44,058 bases of DNA from an uncultured Oscillospiraceae bacterium (GTDB lineage Bacteria; Bacillota; Clostridia; Oscillospirales; Ruminococcaceae): the NCBI GenBank assembly GCA_949295465.1, contig CASFKY010000052.1, positions 1-44,058 on the forward strand, read 5' to 3'. The notes under the pieces are model-generated. The model was not told where the DNA came from. It made no database searches and worked only from the letters and a program-made list of their open reading frames with translations. Of this stretch, positions 33,390-42,310 are shown one piece after another (position 1 is the stretch's first letter; every line of letters begins with the position of its first letter). The position numbers were made by a program, and so were the translations under genes.

Positions 33390-34778
33390 ATGAAGCGGAA
33401 CTTTTGGGCCATCCGGGGGCACACCGCCTCCAAGCTGGTGGTGGTGCTGTGGGGCGTGCTGTTTTTTGTGGCCCTCTCTCATCTGGACCTCTGCCTGCGG
33501 CTGATCGGGCAGGTGGGGGATGCGTTCCACCCCATCCTCATCGGGCTGGCCCTGGCCTACCTCATCGATCCCCTGGCCCGCTGGCTGGAGGCCCGGAAAC
33601 TCTCCCGGCGGCTGGCCGTCTGGCTGGCGTTCCTCTTTTTCCTGCTGGTGGGCGGGGCGGCGCTGGGGCTGGGGCTGCCCCGGCTGTTCAAGAGCCTTGT
33701 AGCCCTGCTGGTGAGCGTGCCCTTCTATTTTTCCCAGTTGCAGGATCTGATGGGCTGGGTCCAGGAGGCCTACGGGTTTGACGCCTCCCCGGTTCTGGAT
33801 TTGATGGGCACCTATGTGGGCTTTATGGATCATGCCCTGGAGTGGTCCCTGGCCCATCTGCCCCTGCTCTTGAGCTACGGCCAGAGCCTGGCCGGAGAGC
33901 TGGTGGATTTTTTCACCGGCCTGATCCTGGCGGTCTACCTGCTGTTCAGCAAAAAGACCCTTTTGCGCCAGTGCCAGAAGACGGTGTGGGCGCTCTGCCC
34001 GCCCGCGGCTGCCCGGCGGATCTTCCACATCTGCGGCACCGCCTCCCGGATGCTGCGGGGCTTTATCGGGGGCAAGGTCCTGGAGAGCATGGTGATCTGG
34101 TTTTTCTGCCTTCTCATCTCCTCCCTGGCGGGCATCCCCTATGCCGCCCTGCTGAGCCTGGTGGTGGGGCTGGGCAACATTGTGCCGGTGCTGGGCCCCC
34201 TGGCGGCGGGCGTCGTCTGCTGCCTGCTTCTGTTGGTGCTGAACCCCTTCAAGGCCCTGGTGTTCGCGGTGATCCTGCTGGTATTGCAGCAGGCGGACAG
34301 CAAGATCCTCTCCCCCCTCATCCTGGGGGACGCCACCGGCCTCAAGACCTTCTGGGTGCTGGTGGCCATCCTGGCCGGCGGCGGGGTGGCCGGGGTGCCC
34401 GGCATGGTGCTGGGGGTGCCGGTCTTTGCAACCCTGTACACCCTGGGCCGGGAATGGATGGACGGGCGGCTGGCCCGCAAGGGCATTGACGAGGAGGGCG
34501 AGCCGGTCCAGGAGGCGCCCCCCTATCAGGAGACCTTCGAGGCCGCCAAAAGCCGGGCCGGGGACTATATGCAGGTGGAACTGCGCCTGGAGGAAAAGAC
34601 CCTCACCGACATCTGGGGCGACGCCGAAAGCGCCCTTACCCCGGGGCTGGAAGACCTGGCCGGCCTGCCCGGCGAGCCTCAAAAGGCCGGCAGCCCCCCG
34701 GCCTCCCCGGAGGGCAAGGGCCCCGAAGCCGGCCGCGCCCCCGATTCGCCCGAAGGCCCCGGGCCTTCGGAGCCCTGA
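33390..34778 (+). CDS. AI-2E/PerM family membrane protein
   Basis: An integral membrane protein of 462 residues. The AI-2E (PerM) family consists of about eight-helix exporters or permeases; members export autoinducer-2 or take part in ion homeostasis, and most are uncharacterised. Typical segments are FHPILIGLALAYLIDPLARW, the central helices, GNIVPVLGPLAAGV and the C-terminal QQADSKILSPLILGDATGL. After residue 370 comes a long Glu/Pro/Gly-rich cytoplasmic tail that most family members lack. ATG 33390 has GAGGGAGG upstream at a good distance. It is followed by a terminator-like hairpin and is not obviously tied to the glycolytic genes behind it. Confidence 0.88.
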   Translation: MKRNFWAIRGHTASKLVVVLWGVLFFVALSHLDLCLRLIGQVGDAFHPILIGLALAYLIDPLARWLEARKLSRRLAVWLAFLFFLLVGGAALGLGLPRLFKSLVALLVSVPFYFSQLQDLMGWVQEAYGFDASPVLDLMGTYVGFMDHALEWSLAHLPLLLSYGQSLAGELVDFFTGLILAVYLLFSKKTLLRQCQKTVWALCPPAAARRIFHICGTASRMLRGFIGGKVLESMVIWFFCLLISSLAGIPYAALLSLVVGLGNIVPVLGPLAAGVVCCLLLLVLNPFKALVFAVILLVLQQADSKILSPLILGDATGLKTFWVLVAILAGGGVAGVPGMVLGVPVFATLYTLGREWMDGRLARKGIDEEGEPVQEAPPYQETFEAAKSRAGDYMQVELRLEEKTLTDIWGDAESALTPGLEDLAGLPGEPQKAGSPPASPEGKGPEAGRAPDSPEGPGPSEP

Positions 34779-34811
34779 AAAGCCGCTCTGCCGCGCCGGC
34801 CGGGCGGCTTT
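34779..34811 (+). terminator. Hairpin after the AI-2E family gene
   Basis: AAAGCCGC pairs with GCGGCTTT across a GC-rich loop directly after the stop codon; only a short, broken T-run (GGGCTATTTT) follows. Termination may be partial. Confidence 0.55.
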
Positions 34812-34867
34812 GGGCTATTTTGACAAATTCCGCCCCAAAAGGCTGTTAAAAAATTATCATCACCTGC

Positions 34868-34896
34868 TTGTTTCTTGCCCTTACTTCGTTTATAAT
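34868..34896 (+). promoter_or_regulatory. Promoter of the pgk-tpiA-gpmI genes
   Basis: TTGTTT (34868-34873), 17 bp, a perfect TATAAT (34891-34896). A perfect TTGACA stands further up at 34820-34825 but has a poor -10. The leader (about 34903-34978) contains a 7-bp GC hairpin (GGCCCGG with CCGGGCC) followed by TTTTAAAAAA. Confidence 0.7.
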
Positions 34897-34978
34897 AAGG
34901 TCAGTATGGACAAACTGGCACCAGAGGCCCGGGTCTGCCGGGCCCTGCCGTTTTAAAAAATGAGGGAGGCTATTCACT

Positions 34979-36187
34979 ATGGGTTTAGGCAAAAAGACCG
35001 TGGACGACCAGAACTACCAGGGCAAGCGGGTCCTGGTGCGCTGTGATTTCAATGTCCCCATGAAAGAGGGCGTCATCACCAATGACAACCGCATCCGGGC
35101 GGCCCTGCCCACCATCCAGAAGCTGGTGAAGGACGGCGCGCGGGTCATCCTGTGCAGCCATCTGGGCAAGCCCAAGAACGGCCCCGAGGCCAAGTTCAGC
35201 CTGGCTCCCGTGGCCGTGCGCCTCTCTGAGCTGCTGGGGCAGCCGGTGGCCTTTGCCGATGACGACACCGTAGTGGGCGAAAAGGCCCGCGCCCTGGCCC
35301 AGAATTTGCAGAACGGCCAGGTGATGCTGCTTCAGAACACCCGTTTCCGCAAGGAGGAGACCAAGAACGACCCCGCCTTCAGCAAGGAACTGGCCAGCCT
35401 GGCCGAGGCCTATGTGGACGACGCCTTCGGCAGCTGCCACCGGGCCCACTGCTCCACCGCCGGCGTCACCGACTACATCTCCGACACCGCCGTGGGCTAC
35501 CTGATGGAGAAGGAGATCCGCTACCTGGGCAATGCGGTGAACGATCCCCAGCGGCCCTTCACCGCCATCCTGGGCGGCGCCAAGGTGGCCGACAAGCTGA
35601 ACGTGATCTCCAACCTGCTGGAGAAGGTGGACACCCTGATCATCGGCGGCGGCATGGCCTACACCTTCCTGAAGGCCCAGGGCTGCGAGATCGGCAAGAG
35701 CCTGGTGGACGACGAGAAGATCGGCTACTGCAAGGAAATGATGGAAAAGGCCGAAAAGAACGGAGTCAAGTTGCTTTTGCCGGTGGATACCGTCTGTGTT
35801 TCCTCCTTCCCCGACCCCATCGACGCCCCGGTGGAGACCGTCACCGTGCCGGTGAGCAAGATCCCCGCCGACATGGAGGGCTGCGACATCGGCCCCGAGA
35901 GCGCGGCCCTGTTTGCCAAGGCCGTAAAGGAGAGCCGCACCGTGGTGTGGAACGGCCCCATGGGCGTGTTTGAGAACCCCACCCTGGCGGCGGGCACCCT
36001 GGCGGTGGCCAAGGCCATGGCCGAATCGGACGCCACCACCGTGATCGGCGGCGGCGACTCGGCAGCAGCTGTGCAGCAGATGGGGCTGGGCGACAAGATG
36101 ACCCACATCTCCACCGGCGGCGGCGCCAGCCTGGAATACCTGGAGGGCAAGGAGCTGCCCGGCATCGCCTGCATTCAGAACAGCTGA
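34979..36187 (+). CDS. pgk: Phosphoglycerate kinase
   Basis: The glycolytic enzyme that makes ATP from 1,3-bisphosphoglycerate; 402 residues, a usual length. [14 protein letters not shown] is the N-terminal signature, followed by [45 protein letters not shown], and the nucleotide-binding [10 protein letters not shown] and [14 protein letters not shown] near the C-terminus. ATG 34979 follows GAGGGAGG. Codon use is strongly biased to C-ending codons, as expected for a highly expressed gene. It leads a three-gene glycolytic run with tpiA and gpmI; no gap gene precedes it here. Confidence 0.97.
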   Translation: MGLGKKTVDDQNYQGKRVLVRCDFNVPMKEGVITNDNRIRAALPTIQKLVKDGARVILCSHLGKPKNGPEAKFSLAPVAVRLSELLGQPVAFADDDTVVGEKARALAQNLQNGQVMLLQNTRFRKEETKNDPAFSKELASLAEAYVDDAFGSCHRAHCSTAGVTDYISDTAVGYLMEKEIRYLGNAVNDPQRPFTAILGGAKVADKLNVISNLLEKVDTLIIGGGMAYTFLKAQGCEIGKSLVDDEKIGYCKEMMEKAEKNGVKLLLPVDTVCVSSFPDPIDAPVETVTVPVSKIPADMEGCDIGPESAALFAKAVKESRTVVWNGPMGVFENPTLAAGTLAVAKAMAESDATTVIGGGDSAAAVQQMGLGDKMTHISTGGGASLEYLEGKELPGIACIQNS

Positions 36188-36205
36188 GGCGCAAACTTTG
36201 TTTTC

Positions 36206-36239
36206 AAGGGGCGCGGTGGCCTGCGCCGCCGCGCCCCTT
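36206..36239 (+). terminator. Intercistronic hairpin between pgk and tpiA
   Basis: A perfect 11-bp stem (36206-36216 with 36229-36239) ends in TTTCT. The T-run is short, so it probably reduces rather than stops transcription, or protects the 3' end of pgk mRNA. Confidence 0.5.
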
Positions 36240-36296
36240 TCTGCCTGCGGCCCGCCTTGGCCGGGCCCATCCAAACAAAAGGAGAGAGGAAGTACC

Positions 36297-37067
36297 ATGG
36301 ATAAGAAAAACCGCAAGGCCGTCATTGCCGGCAACGGGAAAATGAACAAGACCGCCACCGAGGCGGCCGCCCTGATCGATCAGCTGATTCCCGCCGTGAA
36401 GGGGGCCGACTGTGAGGTGGTCATCTGCACCCCCTTCACCAGCCTGTCGGTGGCGGTGGAAAAGTGCCGGGGCACCAACATCCATGTGGGCGCCGAGAAC
36501 GTCCATTTTGAGAAGAGCGGCGCCTTCACCGGCGAGATCAGCGCCGACATGCTCACCGACCTGGGGGTGGAGTATGTGATCACCGGCCACTCGGAGCGGC
36601 GGCAGTATTTTGCCGAGACCGACGAGACCGTGAACAAGCGCACCCTGGCGGCTCTGGCGGCCGGGCTGAAGGTGATCGTCTGCGTGGGCGAAAACCTGAC
36701 CCAGCGGGAACAGGGCGTCACCGAGGAACTGGTGCGCACCCAAACCAAGATTGCCCTGCAGGGGGTGAGCGCCCAGCAGCTGGCCAACGTGATCATCGCC
36801 TATGAGCCGGTTTGGGCCATCGGCACCGGCCGCACCGCCACCAGCGCCCAGGCCCAGGAGGTCTGCGCCGCCATCCGCAAGGTGGTGGGCGAATTGTACG
36901 GCCAGCAGGCCGCCCAGGGTCTCACCATCCAGTACGGCGGCAGCATGAACCCGGGCAACTGCGCCGAGCTGCTGGCCCAGCCGGATGTGGACGGCGGCCT
37001 GATCGGCGGCGCCTCCCTGAAGGCCGACCAGTTCAGCGTGATCGTGGAGGCCGCCTCCAAGGGCTGA
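36297..37067 (+). CDS. tpiA: Triose-phosphate isomerase
   Basis: The enzyme that interconverts dihydroxyacetone phosphate and glyceraldehyde 3-phosphate; 256 residues. The catalytic lysine lies in IAGNGKMNKT, the histidine in VITGHSERR, the glutamate in IAYEPVWAIGTGRTA, and the phosphate-binding YGGSMNPGN near the end. In most of the family the first motif reads GNWKMN; here Trp is replaced by Gly. ATG 36297 has GGAGAGAGGA just upstream; an in-frame extension to 36198 covers the intercistronic hairpin and is rejected. It lies between pgk and gpmI, 110 bp after the former. Confidence 0.96.
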   Translation: MDKKNRKAVIAGNGKMNKTATEAAALIDQLIPAVKGADCEVVICTPFTSLSVAVEKCRGTNIHVGAENVHFEKSGAFTGEISADMLTDLGVEYVITGHSERRQYFAETDETVNKRTLAALAAGLKVIVCVGENLTQREQGVTEELVRTQTKIALQGVSAQQLANVIIAYEPVWAIGTGRTATSAQAQEVCAAIRKVVGELYGQQAAQGLTIQYGGSMNPGNCAELLAQPDVDGGLIGGASLKADQFSVIVEAASKG

Positions 37068-37124
37068 GTCTTTGGCGGGCCTCTGCCCCGCCCCATTTCA
37101 ATTCAGATAGGAGAACCGCATTTT

Positions 37125-38657
37125 ATGTCTGAGAAAAAACCTGTACTGCTCTGCATCATGGACGGCTTCGGCTGGGTGCCCGATCAGGTCAAGGGCAACG
37201 CCATCGTGGCGGCCCGCACCCCCAACCTGGACCGCCTTTTTGCCCAGTATCCCTATACCACCATCGGGGCCTCCGGCATGGACGTGGGGCTGCCTGACGG
37301 ACAGATGGGCAACAGCGAGGTGGGCCACACCAACATCGGCGCCGGCCGCATCGTCTACCAGCAGCTCACCCTCATCACCAAGAGCATCCGGGACGGCAAG
37401 ATGGCCAAGAACCCGGTGCTGGTGAACAACATGCAGGCCGCCATCCAGGCCGGCAAGGCCATCCACCTGATCGGCCTCACCGGCACCGGCGGGGTGCACA
37501 GCCATTCCGACCATCTCTTTGGGCTGCTGGACACCGCCAAGGCCCTGGGCGCCAAAGAGATCTATGTCCACTGCATCATGGACGGCCGGGACACCGACCC
37601 CCACTCCGGCCGGGAGTTCCTGGCCCAGGTGGAGGAGAAGCTGGCCCAGCTGGGCGTGGGCAAGATCGCCAGCGTGGTGGGCCGCTACTACGCCATGGAC
37701 CGGGACAATCGTTGGGACCGGGTGGAAAAAGCCTACGCCGCCTTTGTGTACGGCGAGGGCCGCCAGGCCGACAGCGCCGACGAAGCCATCCAGGACAGCT
37801 ATGCCCGAGAGGTCACCGACGAATTCGTGGAGCCCTGCGTGATCCGGGGCACCCGGCCGGTGCAGGCCGGGGACACGGTGATCTTCACCAACTTCCGCCC
37901 CGACCGGGCCCGGGAGATCACCCGCACCTTTGTGGACGATGACTTCACCGGCTTTGAGCGGCGCTTTGGCCGCTTCCCTGTCCACTATGTGTGCATGACC
38001 CAGTACGACGCCACCATGCCCAACGTGGAGGTGGCCTATCCCCCCGAGGAGCTCACCAACGTGCTGGGCGAGTACCTGGCCGACAAGGGCCTGACCCAGC
38101 TGCGGATCGCCGAGACCGAGAAGTACGCCCATGTGACCTTCTTCTTCAACGGCGGCCGGGAGGCCCCCTTCGCCGGGGAGGACCGATGCGTCATCCCCAG
38201 CCCCAAGGTGGCCACCTACGACCTGCAGCCCGAGATGAGTGCCTATCTGGTGGCCGACGAGTGCGTCAAGCGGATCGAGAGCGGCAAGTACGACGTGATC
38301 ATCCTGAACTTCGCCAACTGCGACATGGTGGGCCACACCGGCGTGTTTGAGGCCGCCGTCAAGGCAGTGGAAGCGGTGGACGAGTGCGTGGGCCGGGTGA
38401 TCGGCGCAGTGCTGAAGGCGGGCGGCAAGGTCCTGCTCACCGCCGACCACGGCAACGCGGACAAGATGCTGGCCGACGACGGGGTGGACCCCTTCACCGC
38501 CCACACCACCAACCCGGTGCCCTTCCTGGTGGCCGGCTGCGGCGATGTGAAGCTGCGCACCGGCGGTGTGCTGGCGGACATCGCCCCCACCATGCTCAAG
38601 CTGATGGGGCTGCCCCAGCCCGCCGAGATGACCGGCGAGAGCATCGTGGTGGATTGA
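37125..38657 (+). CDS. gpmI: 2,3-bisphosphoglycerate-independent phosphoglycerate mutase
   Basis: The manganese-dependent glycolytic mutase turning 3-phosphoglycerate into 2-phosphoglycerate; 510 residues, a normal length. CIMDGFGW at the start supplies the first metal aspartate, GQMGNSEVGHTNIGAG holds the phospho-acceptor serine, HIHCIMDGRDTDP-type residues are seen in YVHCIMDGRDTDP, and the second metal site is in FANCDMVGHTG and LLTADHGNADKM. ATG 37125 follows AGGAG by about 11 bases. It lies 57 bp after tpiA and is closed by a strong terminator. No enolase gene follows. Confidence 0.97.
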   Translation: MSEKKPVLLCIMDGFGWVPDQVKGNAIVAARTPNLDRLFAQYPYTTIGASGMDVGLPDGQMGNSEVGHTNIGAGRIVYQQLTLITKSIRDGKMAKNPVLVNNMQAAIQAGKAIHLIGLTGTGGVHSHSDHLFGLLDTAKALGAKEIYVHCIMDGRDTDPHSGREFLAQVEEKLAQLGVGKIASVVGRYYAMDRDNRWDRVEKAYAAFVYGEGRQADSADEAIQDSYAREVTDEFVEPCVIRGTRPVQAGDTVIFTNFRPDRAREITRTFVDDDFTGFERRFGRFPVHYVCMTQYDATMPNVEVAYPPEELTNVLGEYLADKGLTQLRIAETEKYAHVTFFFNGGREAPFAGEDRCVIPSPKVATYDLQPEMSAYLVADECVKRIESGKYDVIILNFANCDMVGHTGVFEAAVKAVEAVDECVGRVIGAVLKAGGKVLLTADHGNADKMLADDGVDPFTAHTTNPVPFLVAGCGDVKLRTGGVLADIAPTMLKLMGLPQPAEMTGESIVVD

Positions 38658-38678
38658 GATTTCCCTTATAGATACAGC

Positions 38679-38711
38679 AAAAGCCCTGTGCCGGCGGCAC
38701 AGGGCTTTTTT
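38679..38711. terminator. Terminator after gpmI
   Basis: AAAAGCCCTGTGCC pairs with its complement around a very small loop, followed by TTTTTT on the plus strand; the A-run on the other side lets it serve the convergent YitT gene as well. Confidence 0.92.
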
Positions 38712-38721
38712 GCGGGAATTT

Positions 38722-39345
38722 TCAGGAGGGCAGCCGCCGGGGGCCCGGCAACGGAAGGCGCTGCACCAGCCCGATCACCTGGCCGGAGATGACCACCGTC
38801 AGCACCGAGTACCCGATGCGGCCCAGGGGAATGTAGCTCAGGGAGAGGGCCAGCACGATCAGGTCGGAGAGGAGATAGATCTTTTCCACCCCCACCCCGC
38901 TGGCGGCGTGGATGCTCATGGCCAGGGCATCGTCGCCGCCGGTGGCCCCGCCGCACCGCACGCAGACCCCCGCCCCCAGGCCCACAAAGAGGGCCCCCAG
39001 CACCGCGGCCGCCAGCGGCATCTGGGCCAGCTGGGGCCACAGGGGCTCAAACTGTTCAAAGATTCCGTAGGCCGCCGAAAAGCTCAGGGTGGAAAGGGCC
39101 GAATAGATCAGGAAACTGCGGCCCAGCATCCTCCAGCCCGCCAGATAGCACAGCCCGTTCAACACAAAGCCGGACACCGAGGGGGAGATGGAAAACAGCT
39201 GTTCCAGCAGCAGGGTCATGCCCAGCACACCCCCTTCGGTGACCCCGGAGAGGGAGTGGACGTTGTACAGCCCAAAGGCCAGGAAGGCGCTGCTGAGAGC
39301 CACCATCAGGCAGTTGGGCGCCCGAATACCCCATTTGGAAAACAA
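38722..39345 (-). CDS. YitT family membrane protein
   Basis: A membrane protein of 207 residues with about five hydrophobic segments. LSGVTEGGVLGMTLLLEQLF and GAGVCVRCGGATGGDDALAM are the repeated G-rich motifs of the YitT/DUF161 family, whose function is unsettled. This form lacks the C-terminal cytoplasmic DUF2179 domain that many YitT proteins carry. The start is most likely TTG 39345, because AGAGAGG lies about seven bases upstream and 28 bp separate it from the stop of the MarR-type gene; the frame continues to 39501 only through that gene. It is almost certainly co-transcribed with, and controlled by, the regulator before it. Confidence 0.82.
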   Translation of the reverse strand: MFSKWGIRAPNCLMVALSSAFLAFGLYNVHSLSGVTEGGVLGMTLLLEQLFSISPSVSGFVLNGLCYLAGWRMLGRSFLIYSALSTLSFSAAYGIFEQFEPLWPQLAQMPLAAAVLGALFVGLGAGVCVRCGGATGGDDALAMSIHAASGVGVEKIYLLSDLIVLALSLSYIPLGRIGYSVLTVVISGQVIGLVQRLPLPGPRRLPS

Positions 39346-39373
39346 ACTAAAACCTCTCTTTCCTGGTGAATTT

Positions 39374-39838
39374 TCAGGGGCTCTTGTCGCCGGATTCCTC
39401 TTTTGGGGGGCAGGGCGAGCCCATCTCCCGGCACAGGGCCCGGGCAAAGGCCTCAAATCCCTCCACAAAGGCTCCGCCCGCCTGTCCCAGCACCTCCTCA
39501 AAGGCCCGCTGCTCCGCCTGGTACACCGGCGGCAAGATCTTTTGCCCCCAGGCCTGCCCCGCCGGGGTGAGCCGCAGGTATTTTTCCCGGGTGTGGGGCT
39601 GGGGTTCCAGCATCACCAGCCCTTTCGCCACACACTCCTTTACGATGGTGTTCAGGGTGGTTCTGGGCATCATCCAGTTGCGGCTGATCTCCACCTGGGA
39701 GTGGGCCCTGCCGTCATCCAGGGCATACAGCAATACCAGCAGGTTTTCTTTGATGCCCAGGCGGCGGGAAATCTCGTCATAGCTGCCCTCGATGATGTTT
39801 ACCCCGATCATTACCCGGCGGATCTGTTCCCGGTCCAA
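39374..39838 (-). CDS. MarR family transcriptional regulator
   Basis: A 154-residue winged-helix repressor. The DNA-binding part reads GIKENLLVLLYALDDGRAHSQ, EISRNWMMPRTTLNTIVKECVAKGLV (recognition helix) and a wing EPQPHTREKYLRLTPAG, followed by a C-terminal dimer helix. Start: a TTG at 39838 has AGGAGG eight bases upstream, while the TTG at 39844 is only two bases from it, so 39838 is preferred. It is first in an operon with the YitT gene and its promoter is covered by a palindrome, which points to self-repression. The signal is unknown. Confidence 0.85.
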   Translation of the reverse strand: MDREQIRRVMIGVNIIEGSYDEISRRLGIKENLLVLLYALDDGRAHSQVEISRNWMMPRTTLNTIVKECVAKGLVMLEPQPHTREKYLRLTPAGQAWGQKILPPVYQAEQRAFEEVLGQAGGAFVEGFEAFARALCREMGSPCPPKEESGDKSP

Positions 39839-39862
39839 GCGCAATTCCTCCTGTTTCGCATA

Positions 39863-39880
39863 AAATCCGAATTCGTATTT
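39863..39880. promoter_or_regulatory. Second, weaker operator-like palindrome
   Basis: AATCCGAATTCG within an imperfect palindrome shares ATCCGAATT with the main operator at 39886-39905. It lies between the -10 box and the ribosome site of the MarR-type gene. Confidence 0.5.
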
Positions 39881-39882
39881 AT

Positions 39883-39911
39883 ATCATAATCCGAATTAGG
39901 ATTATTGTCAA
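39883..39911 (-). promoter_or_regulatory. Promoter of the MarR-YitT operon with overlapping operator
   Basis: On the minus strand TTGACA (39906-39911), 17 bp, TATGAT (39883-39888). A 20-bp palindrome, ATAATCC-GAATTA-GGATTAT (39886-39905), fills exactly the spacer and enters the -10 box. A dimer bound there would block RNA polymerase. Confidence 0.82.
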
Positions 39912-39924
39912 GGGACTGCGGGCG

Positions 39925-39952
39925 CAAAAAAGGGCGGCCCGTGGGGCCGCCC
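39925..39952 (-). terminator. Terminator of the GT-C-like membrane protein gene
   Basis: A 9-bp stem (39932-39940 with 39944-39952) with a 3-nt loop is followed by seven T on the minus strand. It separates the gene at 39969 from the MarR promoter downstream. Confidence 0.88.
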
Positions 39953-39968
39953 TCGCTTTTAAATTTAC

Positions 39969-42224
39969 TTATTTTCCCTCGTCGGGGGCAGTGCGGCTCC
40001 TCCAAAGCCGCCTGCCTTGTACCCCCAGGGCCCCCAGCCCCAGAACTGTGACCAGGCTGACCCCCTCGGCCAGCCGGAACAGACGCCGCTCGGCGTATAC
40101 CACTGTGACGGTGCCGCTCTGATACTCCGCCGGCACGCTGACGCAGACAAGGCCGCTCTCCTCCCATCGGGTAACGGTCAGCTGAGTGCCGTCTTCCAGA
40201 AATGCCCGGTGCATTCCATAATAATACAGGGGCACCTCAAAAGCTGCCGGCTCGCCGCTGGTATTCTGGAACTGGAAGGTGACCTGCAGGTTTTCCCGGC
40301 TGCCGCTGATCACCTGGGCCTGCCCCAGAGAACGGACATTCCCCTCCTTCAGCCGGTTGCACAGGTCAACGGTGTCATCCTGGACCAAAAGATACTGCCC
40401 ATCATAGAGGGTGTTGTGGTCCCAGATGTCCGACTTGGTTTTCATGGCGCAGGAGTTGCAGTACAGATAACCGCTGCCCATGAGGGAGGCCCCCGACAGG
40501 GTGAACACCGCCAGCACCGTGGCTGCCATCTTCTTTTCCTGCCGCAGCTGCCGGAACACCACCGCCAGCACCAGACAGTACATGACGCTGGAGATGATCA
40601 GACAGCGCCAGGCAAACTGGATCTTGGAAGCCAGGGCGTCCAGCACCGGGATCTGCTGGATCTGCTGCCAGGGGAAGAGATCCGAAGCCATGAAGAGGGC
40701 GATGGTCCCGACCCAGAAGGCCGCCAGCGCCTTGGTGCGCAGGTCTTCGTCCTCTCCGGGGCCGGGCCTGCGGGCCAGACAGCACACAAACAGCACCAGC
40801 CCGATGAGCACCGCCATCCCCAGAGAAACCACGATCTCCCCGGTGGTGGTGGTATCCCCGTTTTCTCCCGTGGTGGAGTAATATTCCACAAAGGCCTGGA
40901 ACAGATAGACCGAAGCCGAGCCCACATCCGGCCGGGCCTCATAGATCTTCAGCCCCCAGCCGGAATAGAACGCGAAGGGCACCAAGAACCACAGGTTCAG
41001 CGCCAGGGTAGCTGCCGCCGAGCCGCACAGGGTCAGCATCCGCCGCCCCTGCCTCAGCAGCCGGCCCCGGGTACCGATGAGCACCGCCAGGGCATAGCCC
41101 GCCCCGAAAAAGAGCACCAGCAGGGTGGTGATCAGATGGGACTGGAACACCCCGGTGATCCCCAGGCAGGCGCAGAAAAATCCCTTTTTATACTCCTGCT
41201 GGAACAGCTGCCACAGCCCCACTGCCACCAGGGGCAGGAAGATCATAGCCAGTGCCTCCCCGATGGCCGCCCGCACATACACATCCCCCAGCCGGTAGGG
41301 GTTGAGCAGATAGAACAGGGCAAAATACAGCGCCTTTTCCCGGCCCAGCATCTGCCTGGCAGCCCCATAACCCACAAAGGCGGTGGCCAGATGGATCAGG
41401 GCGCAGAGCACCTTGAAGGCAAACAGCACCGAGGCCCCCAGCGCACAGAGCACCCCGGGCAGATACAAAAACAGTTCCGGGTACATCACCGGGGAGAGGT
41501 AGCCTCCCCCGTACAGGAAATCCGGGTTGAGCCGCACCGGGAACTGACCACTTAAAAGGGCCTGGGCGATGCCGTCGATACGGGTGAGGTGAAAATCCAG
41601 GTCGTGGCCCCGCTGGAGGTGTTGGGTCAAAAGGGGCAGGCTCACCAGCACCGAGGCCCCCAGCAGCACAAGGGGCTCCTGCCTGCCTTTCCGCCAGGCC
41701 CGCAGCGCCGCCCAGAACCCGGCTGCCAGCAACAGCGCCAGCGCCAGGCCCCAGAAAGCGTCGGTATACACCGGCTTCAGCGAGAGAGCCTGGCAGCTGT
41801 TCAGGGTCAGCTCTCCCTCCTCCAGATAGCTGCGCACCACCACACAGGCCAGACGGCTGTCAAGGGATGCAAAGACGGTGACGCTGCCGCTGTCCGGCTC
41901 GTACCGGCCCTCCGCCAGCACCTGACAGCTGTCCCGGTCCAGGATCTCAAAGCGATTCTGGGCACTGGTACTGCTGTATTCCAGGGTAAACTCATAATCG
42001 CCCGGGTAAAAGCCGTTCATCTCAAAACCCTCGGCGATCATCTGCCCTTCAAACCCGCTTTTATCCCCGGCTTCCTCATAGCCGTCCACATAGCGTGGTT
42101 CCTCGCTCTTATATTTATAATAATCCTTGGGACGGGCACCCCAAAAAATCAGGAGCAGCGACAGCACCAGTGCTACCGCCGTCCACAGTTGGACAGGGCC
42201 TGCTGTTTTGAATCTTCTCTTCAT
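39969..42224 (-). CDS. Large polytopic membrane protein, GT-C-like
   Basis: A 751-residue protein with one membrane helix near the N-terminus (about 12-30), an outer beta-rich domain of about 130 residues, then 11-12 membrane helices and a C-terminal outer domain ending in a last helix. After the second helix comes TQHLQRGHDLDFHLTRIDGI, an acidic loop placed as in GT-C glycosyltransferases that use lipid-linked sugars, and GGGYLSPVMYPELFLYLPG. It resembles the YfhO-like and 6-pyruvoyl-tetrahydropterin-synthase-related membrane families. A role in cell-surface glycan or lipid glycosylation is likely but not shown. It follows the gene at 42336 with a promoter and a hairpin between them. Confidence 0.68.
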   Translation of the reverse strand: MKRRFKTAGPVQLWTAVALVLSLLLIFWGARPKDYYKYKSEEPRYVDGYEEAGDKSGFEGQMIAEGFEMNGFYPGDYEFTLEYSSTSAQNRFEILDRDSCQVLAEGRYEPDSGSVTVFASLDSRLACVVVRSYLEEGELTLNSCQALSLKPVYTDAFWGLALALLLAAGFWAALRAWRKGRQEPLVLLGASVLVSLPLLTQHLQRGHDLDFHLTRIDGIAQALLSGQFPVRLNPDFLYGGGYLSPVMYPELFLYLPGVLCALGASVLFAFKVLCALIHLATAFVGYGAARQMLGREKALYFALFYLLNPYRLGDVYVRAAIGEALAMIFLPLVAVGLWQLFQQEYKKGFFCACLGITGVFQSHLITTLLVLFFGAGYALAVLIGTRGRLLRQGRRMLTLCGSAAATLALNLWFLVPFAFYSGWGLKIYEARPDVGSASVYLFQAFVEYYSTTGENGDTTTTGEIVVSLGMAVLIGLVLFVCCLARRPGPGEDEDLRTKALAAFWVGTIALFMASDLFPWQQIQQIPVLDALASKIQFAWRCLIISSVMYCLVLAVVFRQLRQEKKMAATVLAVFTLSGASLMGSGYLYCNSCAMKTKSDIWDHNTLYDGQYLLVQDDTVDLCNRLKEGNVRSLGQAQVISGSRENLQVTFQFQNTSGEPAAFEVPLYYYGMHRAFLEDGTQLTVTRWEESGLVCVSVPAEYQSGTVTVVYAERRLFRLAEGVSLVTVLGLGALGVQGRRLWRSRTAPDEGK

Positions 42225-42242
42225 AATTTCCCCGATCTGCTG

Positions 42243-42292
42243 AAAAAATCCGGCCCGGCACTGTCTGCTGAAAAGAGCACAGCGCCGGGCCG
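42243..42292 (-). terminator. Hairpin with T-run just before the 751-residue gene
   Basis: CGGCCCGGC (42251-42259) pairs with GCCGGGCCG (42284-42292), with more pairs inside, and six T follow on the minus strand. It lies 18 bp before the start codon at 42224 and downstream of a promoter, so it may act as an attenuator. Confidence 0.75.
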
Positions 42293-42310
42293 TCCGCTTG
42301 TTCCACCCGC

